A stretch of 64,000 nucleotides of DNA, taken from positions 186,001 through 250,000 of the forward strand of contig NZ_JACEFJ010000003.1 in assembly GCF_015354735.1 (NCBI RefSeq), read 5' to 3'. The notes under the pieces were generated by a model, which made no database searches, was not told where the DNA came from, and saw only the letters and a list, made by a program, of their open reading frames with translations. Position 1 is the first letter of the stretch. Every line of letters starts with the position of its first letter. The position numbers and the translations under genes were made by a program. The DNA comes from Pararhodonellum marinum. Its GTDB lineage: Bacteria > Bacteroidota > Bacteroidia > Cytophagales > Cyclobacteriaceae. Shown here piece by piece: positions 1-7,499 of this stretch.

Positions 1-530
1 TAAGAACTTAAACTCAGCGAATTGACACCTCTGACACGGATTACAGGTGGATTGTTAAGGACTCCGTTTGGAGTAGTGATATTTACTCCGGCTACTCTAC
101 CTTGCAAAGCTTGATCAAAACTCTGTATAGGTACATTTCGAATCGTTTCTCCATCAACTGAGGAAATCGCTCCAGTGACAGTTCGTTTTGATTGGGCACC
201 ATAACCTACTACAATGACCTCGCCTAGTGTTTTGGTGTCCACATCCATGGTTACTTCCAAGGTGTTGCTATTATCCAAACGCACGGTTTTGGAAATAAAT
301 CCAATAAAACTAAAACTAATCTCTGATGAACCTTCAGGCACCAATAAGCTGAAATTCCCATCTATATCCGATACAGTACCGGTATTGGTACCCCTAACGA
401 ATACATTGACTCCCGGGAGGCCTTCCCCATCTTCTGAGGAAATCACCTTTCCACTTAGAGGCCTGCTTTGGGCAAACAGTCCACAATGGACGGTTATTGC
501 CATTAGAAACAGCAGTAAAACTTTCTTCAT
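1..530 (-). CDS. SusC/RagA-family TonB-linked outer membrane receptor (5' part)
   Basis: This is the N-terminal ~176 residues of a TonB-dependent outer membrane receptor; the rest lies outside the window. Reading the minus strand from the ATG at 528-530 gives a signal peptide (MKKVLLLFLMAITVHCGLFA), then a carboxypeptidase-regulatory-like beta-sandwich typical of SusC proteins (SRPLSGKVISSEDGEGLPGV, then a TNTGTVSDIDGNF segment), then the start of the plug domain (LGEVIVVGYGAQSKRTVTGA, VPIQSFDQALQGRVAGVNI, PPVIRVRGVNS). This order is diagnostic of SusC/RagA proteins, which import glycans or peptides together with a SusD-like lipoprotein. No SusD gene is visible, but one would be expected downstream, to the left of this window. 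The upstream region carries a CCCC/GGGG palindrome shared with neighbouring promoters. The substrate cannot be inferred from this part. Confidence 0.93.
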   Translation of the reverse strand, partial: MKKVLLLFLMAITVHCGLFAQSRPLSGKVISSEDGEGLPGVNVFVRGTNTGTVSDIDGNFSLLVPEGSSEISFSFIGFISKTVRLDNSNTLEVTMDVDTKTLGEVIVVGYGAQSKRTVTGAISSVDGETIRNVPIQSFDQALQGRVAGVNITTPNGVLNNPPVIRVRGVNSLSLSS

Positions 531-608
531 AAACTTTTTTTTAAATTGTTTGTGTCAATGACCTTCATTGAAAAGTCTAAAAATAGACGGTGACTTATCT
601 TTTAAAAA

Positions 609-637
609 CACCCAAAAAGGGGTATAAAAAATGTTAA
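609..637 (-). promoter_or_regulatory. CCCC-N5-GGGG palindromic box upstream of the SusC-type gene
   Basis: On the minus strand the site reads TTATACCCC, then TTTTT, then GGGTG, and lies about 80 bp upstream of the receptor ATG. It is preceded by TTAACATTTTTTAT, nearly the same as the TTAACATTCTTTAT next to the box at 2539-2566. Three more boxes of this kind occur in the first 7.3 kb. The role as an operator is inferred from the recurrence. Confidence 0.5.
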
Positions 638-720
638 AAAATCACTTAATTGAGGTTAAAAGAAAGCTAAATTTGAAAATCCGCTTCTTTGCCAGTAACC
701 CAATATTCTTCTTCAAACGG

Positions 721-755
721 GTCGGAAGTCCGAAGTCCCCCGCTTGTCGTCGGTC
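721..755. repeat. Degenerate heptamer repeat (5 units)
   Basis: The sequence divides into consecutive 7-mers GTCGGAA, GTCCGAA, GTCCCCC, GCTTGTC, GTCGGTC. The first two or three units are clear and the later ones degenerate. Heptad-periodic runs with other sequences occur elsewhere in the window, near 17.68, 21.58, 28.85, 35.2 and 35.4 kb. Confidence 0.5.
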
Positions 756-1123
756 AAATATGTACCGGACATTTCAGTTTGCTGGCAGGAATTAATTGAA
801 TTACCATTTTACTGGCATCATGGCATACCTACATGAAGCTTAATATAGCATTTGCATATCCCATGTATTAGGTCCGAATTAATTAAAATGCGTTTGATTA
901 TGTCGGTTTGGTTATATGTCAATCTCAATTAAGATGAGTAAGAAATACATTTAAATTAAGGACAAATCCAATCGATGAATTGTAAATAATGGATGAATTT
1001 AAATGATTTCAGAATTTGTGAAAAGATGGGCTTTGAATAGTATAATTGAATATTACATCCATGTTAAAGGACAAAAAATCAAATGTCAATGATTCAAAAC
1101 GATGAATAGATAATTTGATCCGC

Positions 1124-1717
1124 TTACATCTGCCTCACCTTGTTAATCTTTTGATGAGTAATAGGGCCTGCAATGAAATCAAATTCCACTGGAAGACTGT
1201 TTTTTTTGGTTTTAAACACGCCTTTGATCAAAACCAAATATTTTCCATCGAGAATTAACCTTTTATCAATCGGATATTCATCACCATAGTATTTGCGGGC
1301 TATTCTGTCTGAAATAAAAATATTGAAATCGCTGGTAAACACCACATTGGGATCTCCCTTCAATAAAGTTAATCCCATGTTTTTAAACTGCTCTTTATCT
1401 AAAAATATCAATCCTCCCTCTATGGTTCTTAAATCAGATATTGATCCGGTTTCCAAATTAAAAAAGACAAATTCATACTTGACCGAAGATGCATTGGTTT
1501 CTGTGGAATGCGGTTTATGCTCTTTGTTTTCATAAGAATCAATCTTATCATAATTTTCCTTCACGCCAAATTTTTTTAAATCCACAAATTCAACAGATTG
1601 TTCTGAAGTAATCATTGTCAAATTAGAATTTTGTGCAAGAAGAACATCTGAAAAAGAGCCAATACAAACAAACATCAAAACAGCTTTCACCCAAATTATT
1701 TTATCTATAGCTTTCAT
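1124..1717 (-). CDS. Secreted protein resembling an isolated MacB/FtsX periplasmic core domain
   Basis: This 197-residue protein starts at the ATG at 1715-1717 (MKAIDKIIWVKAVLMFVCIG) with a signal peptide. An upstream in-frame GTG at 1766-1768 falls inside a sigma-54-like promoter and is rejected. The C-terminal half reads like the end of a MacB periplasmic core domain: LLKGDPNVVF, FIFISDRIARKYYGDEYPID-like wording around residues 135-155, LDGKYLVLIKGVFKTKKNSL, then FDFIAGP. The two long FtsX permeases in this window carry the same pattern (for example KLFGNSDPIGK, and VFADVPANSRIQFEF). Here no FtsX transmembrane segments follow, so it is a free-standing periplasmic protein. It might act as an accessory or decoy to such permeases, or derive from one; function is unknown. 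The promoter elements also match those of the two permease genes. Confidence 0.6.
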   Translation of the reverse strand: MKAIDKIIWVKAVLMFVCIGSFSDVLLAQNSNLTMITSEQSVEFVDLKKFGVKENYDKIDSYENKEHKPHSTETNASSVKYEFVFFNLETGSISDLRTIEGGLIFLDKEQFKNMGLTLLKGDPNVVFTSDFNIFISDRIARKYYGDEYPIDKRLILDGKYLVLIKGVFKTKKNSLPVEFDFIAGPITHQKINKVRQM

Positions 1718-2065
1718 GTATCCTATTATTTTAGTTACAAAAAATTCATACACCAAAATAATAAACACGATTCATGCCATCCTTGAAGACCTTTTTCTGA
1801 AGTTGAGAGGCACAAATTGAAAACCCTTATGTCCAAAAGTGAACTTGGATTATCCGTTAACGGACAAATTGTATTTTAAATATTTGTTGATTTTTAAAAA
1901 TGCTTCAAAAAATGGGGGAAATGAAGCAATAATTAAGTATTTAATTCAATTGCAGCAATTATAAATGTGAATGACATTTACCTGGATGGCAAAATTTATA
2001 TCGGTGCCCTTAAGTGAATAAAGGTTGAAAATTTAATTTGATAATTTTTAGCCGTAACGATAAAG
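1718..2065. other. Intergenic region with regulatory sites only
   Basis: It contains the sigma-54-like element and inverted repeats upstream of the MacB-like gene (1764-1866). Between 1870 and 2065 nothing beyond AT-rich sequence downstream of the SH3b gene was recognised. Confidence 0.6.
1764..1866 (-). promoter_or_regulatory. Sigma-54-type promoter and upstream site for the MacB-like gene
   Basis: On the minus strand ATGGCATGAATCGTGTT (1764-1780) resembles the sigma-54 consensus YTGGCACGRNNNTTGCW, with the GG and the -12 G ten bases apart; it lies ~47 bp upstream of the ATG. Farther upstream, TGTCC-AAAAGT-GAAC (1830-1844, plus strand; reversed, GTTC-N6-GGACA) and the inverted repeat TATCCG-TTAA-CGGACA (1851-1866) resemble sites upstream of the FtsX permeases at 11.5 and 31.3 kb. 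The -12 match is imperfect (GT for GC). Confidence 0.45.
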
Positions 2066-2419
2066 TTATTGACCTGTTAGGGATAACACCTGGCCCTTTG
2101 CTTTCTTCTTTTTATTTCTAACAACAAGTTTTGGTTCATCATATATTTCAGAAGTAAGCACATATCCTGGTCTTCCATTTACCTTTACGATCGACCATAC
2201 GCCTCCATTCATTTTAGTCTTACGGAGGTAATCAATGGTTTCATCTTTTTCAAGTGTAGCTATGATCTCCGTGGAGGTACTGGCTTGGCCGTATACTTTT
2301 ACTTTCTCAAATCTGCTTTTCACCTGAGACAAAGCTTCACCTGTAACTTCATTATTTTCTGTTGCACTGCTGAAAACAAGGAGAATACAAATTGCTAAAA
2401 TGTTGATTGATAATTTCAT
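2066..2419 (-). CDS. Small secreted SH3b-domain protein
   Basis: This 117-residue protein has a clear signal peptide (MKLSINILAICILLVFSSA) and one bacterial SH3-like domain at about residues 36-98. The recognisable pattern is VYGQASTSTEIIATLEKDE, then WSIVKVNGRPGYVLTSEIYD, as in SH3 type 3 domains that follow envelope enzymes or bind cell-wall peptides. The C-terminus is Lys-rich (VRNKKKKAKGQ). There is no catalytic domain, so it probably acts as a binding module in the periplasm or at the surface. It is monocistronic and transcribed divergently from the propeller histidine kinase, with a CCCC/GGGG box about 120 bp upstream. Ligand unknown. Confidence 0.75.
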   Translation of the reverse strand: MKLSINILAICILLVFSSATENNEVTGEALSQVKSRFEKVKVYGQASTSTEIIATLEKDETIDYLRKTKMNGGVWSIVKVNGRPGYVLTSEIYDEPKLVVRNKKKKAKGQVLSLTGQ

Positions 2420-2538
2420 AGCCTGTTTTATTTAAGTTATTAGGTCAGTTACTTTCTATAAATAATTATAAGTGAATATAGTAGGAGGATTAAGGTTAAA
2501 AAACACGCTAATTGAGGGGGATTTAATCCAAAGTGGTA

Positions 2539-2566
2539 CCCCTAATTTGGGGATAAAGAATGTTAA
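2539..2566 (-). promoter_or_regulatory. CCCC-N6-GGGG palindromic box upstream of the SH3b gene
   Basis: On the minus strand it reads TTAACATTCTTTAT, then CCCC-AAATTA-GGGG. The flank plus half-site matches the box upstream of the SusC-type gene almost base for base. It lies ~120 bp from the SH3b ATG in the divergent region shared with the kinase gene. Confidence 0.5.
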
Positions 2567-2751
2567 TCAAATTTAAACAACTTGGTTTTTTGATTTCCTC
2601 CCATAGGAATGGGATAGAAGCGGGGCTTTACAATTCACTGAAAAGTTTACTGTGATTATCTAATTGGATTACTCCTGTATTTGTGCTCCTGGAAGTTACT
2701 CAGCCTGTCAAAAAAAACATTAAGATAAATTGTTGATCGTAATGCCAAAAT

Positions 2752-2766
2752 CCCCCAATTTGGGTG
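2752..2766 (+). promoter_or_regulatory. CCCC-N5-GGGTG box upstream of the propeller kinase
   Basis: CCCCC-AATTT-GGGTG lies 42 bp before the kinase ATG. In transcription orientation it matches the box upstream of the SusC-type gene (CCCC-TTTTT-GGGTG). This may mean feedback control of the kinase gene; that is inference. Confidence 0.45.
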
Positions 2767-2807
2767 AAATAAAAATGAAGTAAATTCATTTGTTTGTAAA
2801 GAACAAT

Positions 2808-5800
2808 ATGAAAAAACCCGGGATGCTTAAAAATTTAATGAAATGTATAGTAGGGTGTTTTTTATGCCTATTCAACATAGCAATTGCTCAGGTTGAGACC
2901 CCTTATACATTCCAACAATTGCCTTTGATCCATCTTGGTCAAAAAGAAGGGTTAATTCCTAACTATGTAAATGACCTGGCGGTGGATTCATTGGGGCGGC
3001 TACAGCTTGCCACCTTTGGGGCCGGAATCATTTCATATGAAGGCCATGAATTTTCACCAATGGTATCAGAAAACCTGGACAAATTCCCAGTCATTCGAAA
3101 ACTTAAATTAATAGATAATAAGCACTATTTCATTACCTCTGGAGAGTTATTCAGATGGGACAGTAGGTTAGACTCATTGGAATTAATATTTAAGGACGAC
3201 TCTCCAATTATAAACTTTTATCAAATTTCCCCCAATAAGATGATGGTGAGCAATTATAGAGGCAATTTTATAGCTGAAAATTCAATGGGCCAATTCATTG
3301 TCTCCGAGCTTCCTGATACTTCACCTATCACTCAGGTTGTCCATCTTAAAAACAAAATAACGCTAGCAATATTGGGAGATGGCCAAATAATTTCAGATCC
3401 ATTTGGCAATAATCCTGTATCTGTATTTCGAACATCTAAGGGAGGAATTGCAAAGATTTTTGAACTGGATGAATCATTGGTGCTTATTGAAGAGGGCTTT
3501 ATTTCATATTTGGATAAAGAAGAATACAAGCTTCTAAAAAAAATCCCATCTCTGCCAGATGGTCTATTTACTGTGTTTTATCAAGATGATCAAAGTATCT
3601 GGATGGGCTCTAACAAAGGTTTATTTATCCTAAGCAAAGAGGGGCTGAAAAAGGTAAATACCTCACCTCAACTCACTGATATGGACATTTCCGTAATCAC
3701 AAAGACAAAAGACGGTATTTTATGGATTGGGACTTATGGCAATGGACTATACAAGTTATATGATGAACAGGTTATCCAATATGCTTTCGGTGACTCTGGA
3801 ATTGGCCAGATATACTCTGTGTTCAGATTAAAAAAGTCTTTGGATAAATTTCTAATCACCTCAAATAGAGGACTTTATTATTTTGAAAACGATCAGATCA
3901 TCCCGATTCAGATTCCGGGAAATTTAAATGGAGGCACTTTATTTTCCGGAGTAGATGAGGATTCAGGGACGCTGTATATTGGAGGAGATGGATTCATTCT
4001 AAAAAAGGAATTTGGAAAGGAAAATTTTAATGCCTACTTCCACGAGGTTTTTGACAAAAATGTTATCACCAGTATAGTTACATGGAAAGAACAAATATAT
4101 GTCGGTAGTCAGAGAGGAATGTATCTTTTTGATAGTGATTTCAATCTGATAAAAGACTATAATGAAGGTTCTGAAATTAAGATTAGAAATATTTTCCAAA
4201 TTCACGTGATAAATGACAACCATGTAGTTTATGGAGATTATTTCAACTTATATGAAACTGATTTAACGAGCATTCGAGAATTTCAGCTAAAAGGTCTTAA
4301 AGGAAAGGTTATCAGCTTTACATCAGCTGGAGATCAAATTTTTTGGCTTGGTACCTCATCCGGTACACTTTACCTTTACGATTTTAAGGAGGATTCCATT
4401 ATCAGGGAAATTTACAGTAGGAATGGTAAAAATATCTATTCTGTATCCATCGCATTGGACCACAGCTTAGTCATAGGTACTGAAATGGGAATAGAAAGGC
4501 ATTATCAAGACGGTAGTTTTTTACTTTATGATGAAAGAATTCGACAACACGAAGTCAACTACAACTCCCTTTCCCACCTTTCAAACGGTGATTTATTGAT
4601 AGGGACAGTAGGGGGACTGTTTAAAATTTCAGGTGATTACAGCTTTAGGACAAAAAGCCCTCTTTGGCTGGAGAACTTTTTTGTCAACAATCAAAAAATC
4701 CCGATAAGAAATCACCAAAATGCACTGAAGCCACTTTTACTTTCACATAGCCAAAACAACCTGAGCTTTCAGGTAAATCTTGTTAATTTCCAAGAGCCTC
4801 AACATACCCTCATAAGGTACAAGTTACTTGGATATGAAAAAGAATGGGGATCCTTTATGAATCTTGGGAATGTACAATATACCAATCTCCCCCCAGGAGA
4901 GTACCGTATTTTGGCTAACATTCTATATAGCCAAGGGGATCAGGGTATTTACACACTTCCCATAGAAATTAAGATCCTAAAGCCTTTTTGGCTTCATCCA
5001 ATATTCATTATCGCCCTATTTTTATTAATTGTCGGTATTGTCTATCTGGGGTATGTATGGTTTCAAAGAAAGACACTTCGTGATAACACCAAACTTCAGA
5101 ATTTAGTGGATTCCCGCACCAAAGAGATCCATCAAATCAATAAAAACCTAGAACAACAAATACAACATAGGACCTTAGACCTACACAATAAAAATAAAGA
5201 GCTCACAAAAACCATAGAGTTAAAAAAAATATTTCAGTCCCAAGTAAGGTTAATTTCTTCCAATACGCAAGATATAGTTTGCCTACTCTCACCGGACTTT
5301 GCGATCAAGTTAATATCAGACAGTGTTGAACAAATGTTGGGTTTTTCATCTCTAGAGCTCACCAATTCACAAATAACCCATCTGCTTCCAGATGAACAAT
5401 TTTCACAAGATCTAACGGATTACCTAACCCAGGTTGAAGACCATTCCCCTCCAATTATTCTTTCTCTATCACATAGAACAACAAAGAAAGAAGTAAAGGT
5501 TGAAATATTGGGAAAACAGGTATTCTACAAGAATTCACAAATAATTCAAGGATATGTCCTAAACATAAGAAATGTTTCCGAAAGGGAGTTTCTAAAAGAT
5601 GAACTCAAAACGGTGTATAAAAATATCCATAGGGATTTTCATGATGAGGTAGGGAATAAACTTGCCAAAATCATAGCGCTGATTTCTGTCCTTAAAATAG
5701 AATTAAACGATTTTCCAACAGGGGCGGAAACAATGGGGAAAATTGAGAATACAGCTAAAAACCTATACCATGATACCAGGGATTTCATATGGACACTAGA

Positions 5801-6197
5801 TCAGGAAAATAACAGAGTGGAGGAATTTAGTATACAATTAAGGGATTTTGGCGCAATGCTGTTTGATGGTTCCGCTATCGAGTTTAAGTGCAACTTGGAT
5901 ATTCATGAAAACATACTTTTAAAGCCGAACTTAGTGAGGGACCTTCTTCTTATAATGAAAGAAATAATGACCAATGTATTAAAACATGCAAACGCTACTG
6001 AAGCCCATCTAAAGATAAAACAACGTGGACCTCATCTGTTGTTTCTAGTTAAGGATAATGGTATCGGGATAGATAAAAACTTTACAAACAACGGAAATGG
6101 CATGAAAAACATTCAATTTAGGACCAGTCGCTGTAAGGGCGAACTGATATTAAAAAGCAGAAATGGAAGTCTTATCGGAATCCGGATCAAAGCCTAA
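2808..6197 (+). CDS. Membrane sensor histidine kinase with periplasmic beta-propeller, Y_Y_Y and PAS domains
   Basis: About 1129 residues from the ATG at 2808; a TTG 18 nt upstream is also in frame but gives a poorer signal peptide. After the signal sequence come two-component regulator propeller repeats to about residue 640 (for example IWMGSNKGLFIL, ILWIGTYGNGLYKLY, IFWLGTSSGTLYLYD). Then follow a Y_Y_Y domain (~640-718, RYKLLGYEKEWGSF, YTNLPPGEYRI), one membrane helix (~730-752), a coiled coil, a PAS domain (~810-925), a phospho-acceptor box HDEVGNKLAKI with His near 945, and an HATPase domain (N box NVLKHANA, G box DNGIGID). It lacks a receiver domain, so it is not a hybrid HTCS. The LuxR-type regulator 2 bp downstream, on the opposite strand, is its likely partner. 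Family members sense periplasmic ligands, often glycans; the ligand here is unknown. Confidence 0.88.
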   Translation: MKKPGMLKNLMKCIVGCFLCLFNIAIAQVETPYTFQQLPLIHLGQKEGLIPNYVNDLAVDSLGRLQLATFGAGIISYEGHEFSPMVSENLDKFPVIRKLKLIDNKHYFITSGELFRWDSRLDSLELIFKDDSPIINFYQISPNKMMVSNYRGNFIAENSMGQFIVSELPDTSPITQVVHLKNKITLAILGDGQIISDPFGNNPVSVFRTSKGGIAKIFELDESLVLIEEGFISYLDKEEYKLLKKIPSLPDGLFTVFYQDDQSIWMGSNKGLFILSKEGLKKVNTSPQLTDMDISVITKTKDGILWIGTYGNGLYKLYDEQVIQYAFGDSGIGQIYSVFRLKKSLDKFLITSNRGLYYFENDQIIPIQIPGNLNGGTLFSGVDEDSGTLYIGGDGFILKKEFGKENFNAYFHEVFDKNVITSIVTWKEQIYVGSQRGMYLFDSDFNLIKDYNEGSEIKIRNIFQIHVINDNHVVYGDYFNLYETDLTSIREFQLKGLKGKVISFTSAGDQIFWLGTSSGTLYLYDFKEDSIIREIYSRNGKNIYSVSIALDHSLVIGTEMGIERHYQDGSFLLYDERIRQHEVNYNSLSHLSNGDLLIGTVGGLFKISGDYSFRTKSPLWLENFFVNNQKIPIRNHQNALKPLLLSHSQNNLSFQVNLVNFQEPQHTLIRYKLLGYEKEWGSFMNLGNVQYTNLPPGEYRILANILYSQGDQGIYTLPIEIKILKPFWLHPIFIIALFLLIVGIVYLGYVWFQRKTLRDNTKLQNLVDSRTKEIHQINKNLEQQIQHRTLDLHNKNKELTKTIELKKIFQSQVRLISSNTQDIVCLLSPDFAIKLISDSVEQMLGFSSLELTNSQITHLLPDEQFSQDLTDYLTQVEDHSPPIILSLSHRTTKKEVKVEILGKQVFYKNSQIIQGYVLNIRNVSEREFLKDELKTVYKNIHRDFHDEVGNKLAKIIALISVLKIELNDFPTGAETMGKIENTAKNLYHDTRDFIWTLDQENNRVEEFSIQLRDFGAMLFDGSAIEFKCNLDIHENILLKPNLVRDLLLIMKEIMTNVLKHANATEAHLKIKQRGPHLLFLVKDNGIGIDKNFTNNGNGMKNIQFRTSRCKGELILKSRNGSLIGIRIKA

Positions 6198-6199
6198 AA

Positions 6200-6829
6200 T
6201 TAGATGTATTTTTTAGCTTTTGCATGTTCTATGGCTTCAGATTTGGAGTTTACTTCAAGCTTGGAATAAATATTTTTGATATGTGTTTTAGAGGTTTCTT
6301 TTGATATGAAAAGAATATCCGCTATCTGGGAATAGGATTTTCCTTCAGCAATTAATTTCAAAACATCTTTTTCTCTTTCAGATAAGGGTGAGTGAGGATT
6401 ACTATGGAAGTTGTTGATGACTAACCTCGCAATTTTGGAACTCATAGGTGCACCTCCTTTGGACAACTCATCCAACGAGGATATTAATTCCAGGTAATTA
6501 GAGCTTTTGGTAATATAACCTGATGCACCGGCCCTTAAGGCTTCGAAAACCAATTCTGAATCATCGTAGACCGTAACTATCACAACTTCTATATGGGGAA
6601 ATTTTGACTTAACATATTTTGTCCCTTCGATTCCGTTGATTCCTGCTGATAAATTAATATCCATCAGAATGATGTTGGGCTTATCTTTGGGTAGGTTTGA
6701 AAAGGCTTCTTCACAACTTTCATATGCATTGACGAATTGATATCTATCCACACTTTTCAGAATGAGTTTATACAGTTCCTTGAGCTCGGAATCATCTTCA
6801 ATCAAAACTATTCTTTTTATAAAATCCAT
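6200..6829 (-). CDS. NarL/FixJ-type response regulator (REC-LuxR HTH)
   Basis: This 209-residue protein has an N-terminal receiver domain with the acidic pair E11/D12-D13, the phospho-acceptor D57 (IILMDINLS) and the conserved Lys (GYITKSS). A LuxR-type helix-turn-helix follows at about 148-209 (LSEREKDVLKLIAEGKS, SKETSKTHIKNIYSKLEV). Its gene ends 2 bp from the end of the propeller kinase, tail to tail, so the pair is convergent rather than an operon. A kinase of the HDEVG type normally pairs with this class of regulator. The recurring CCCC/GGGG palindromes are candidate binding sites, since dimeric LuxR-type regulators bind short inverted repeats; this is inference. Confidence 0.88.
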   Translation of the reverse strand: MDFIKRIVLIEDDSELKELYKLILKSVDRYQFVNAYESCEEAFSNLPKDKPNIILMDINLSAGINGIEGTKYVKSKFPHIEVVIVTVYDDSELVFEALRAGASGYITKSSNYLELISSLDELSKGGAPMSSKIARLVINNFHSNPHSPLSEREKDVLKLIAEGKSYSQIADILFISKETSKTHIKNIYSKLEVNSKSEAIEHAKAKKYI

Positions 6830-7045
6830 TTTCTTTTAATGATAAATTCCGCTGTTTAATATTTTAAAATTCCGTAATAAAAACCTTTGTTTTTTCTATC
6901 AAGCCTATAAATGTTGAGAAATCAAGTAAGCTTTTTTATGGGTTATATAATAGTACGATAATTTTCGTAAGAAGATCAAAAATATTGACAAAAATTTGAT
7001 TTAGTTTAACAGATATTTACAACCGAACAGGTCAGTTGTAAATAA

Positions 7046-7077
7046 CAAAAAAAGAAACCCATAAAATGGGTTTCTTT
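7046..7077 (-). terminator. Rho-independent terminator on the minus strand
   Basis: AAAGAAACCCAT, loop AAA, ATGGGTTTCTTT form a perfect 12-bp stem. On the minus strand it is followed by an uninterrupted U run. No coding gene ends just before it; the nearest upstream gene on this strand ends at 7500. Confidence 0.75.
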
Positions 7078-7201
7078 AAATTTATTAATACTGTTAAACT
7101 TAAGCCCCGTATGAAGAAAGTTTTTTGCTTCTAAGAACTTATCTGTTACATGGGGCATACAACAGATAATCAAACTTATTACAAAATTATTGGTGATCAC
7201 A

Positions 7202-7220
7202 CCCCCATTTTGGGGTATAA
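7202..7220 (-). promoter_or_regulatory. CCCC-N5-GGGG palindromic box
   Basis: CCCCC-ATTTT-GGGG followed by TATAA on the plus strand; on the minus strand TTATACCCC leads toward the terminator at 7051-7077. It matches the boxes near 0.6, 2.5 and 2.75 kb. It has no coding gene directly downstream; the regulator gene start is 370 bp away. Confidence 0.45.
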
Positions 7221-7499
7221 TTTTGATCCTGTTGTCAAGTAAATTGTATTAGTAAAAAATTCACACATGATTTTTTGGCAATCTTCCACACTGACCAAAT
7301 GATAGGTTAGCTTAAGGCCGACGGTATTGAAGTAAAAAAATTCTGATCAAAAACCATCCATAGTACTTAGACCAGTCGAATCTGATTAAAATATTTAAAT
7401 GCAAAGTGCTATTATACTAAAAAACCACTAAAATGAGCAGACATTTCTAAAAGCAATTCCCAACCATTAGCGAGAGATAGTTGTGGAAACCATTGTTAA

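Larger units (their letters stand above)
531..1123. other. Intergenic region, no gene seen
   Basis: This stretch holds the promoter side of the minus-strand SusC-type gene (box at 609-637) and a run of 7-bp-periodic sequence at 721-755. The rest is AT-rich with stops in all frames. No RNA gene or terminator hairpin was recognised. Confidence 0.6.
2420..2807. other. Divergent promoter region between SH3b and kinase genes
   Basis: It carries two CCCC/GGGG boxes (2539-2552 and 2752-2766), each oriented toward its own gene, and no open frame of note. Confidence 0.6.
6830..7499. other. Intergenic region with a candidate minus-strand small transcript
   Basis: No convincing protein gene. A CCCC/GGGG box (7202-7220) faces a perfect terminator-like hairpin (7051-7077) on the minus strand, about 130 nt apart. 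A 64-codon frame across this segment runs through the hairpin and has a non-coding look (low complexity, many Phe, Cys and Asn). Confidence 0.5.

Noticed and set aside
7006-7200. Minus-strand open frame of 64 codons
   Set aside because: It runs through a perfect terminator hairpin and is low in complexity; an RNA explanation fits better.
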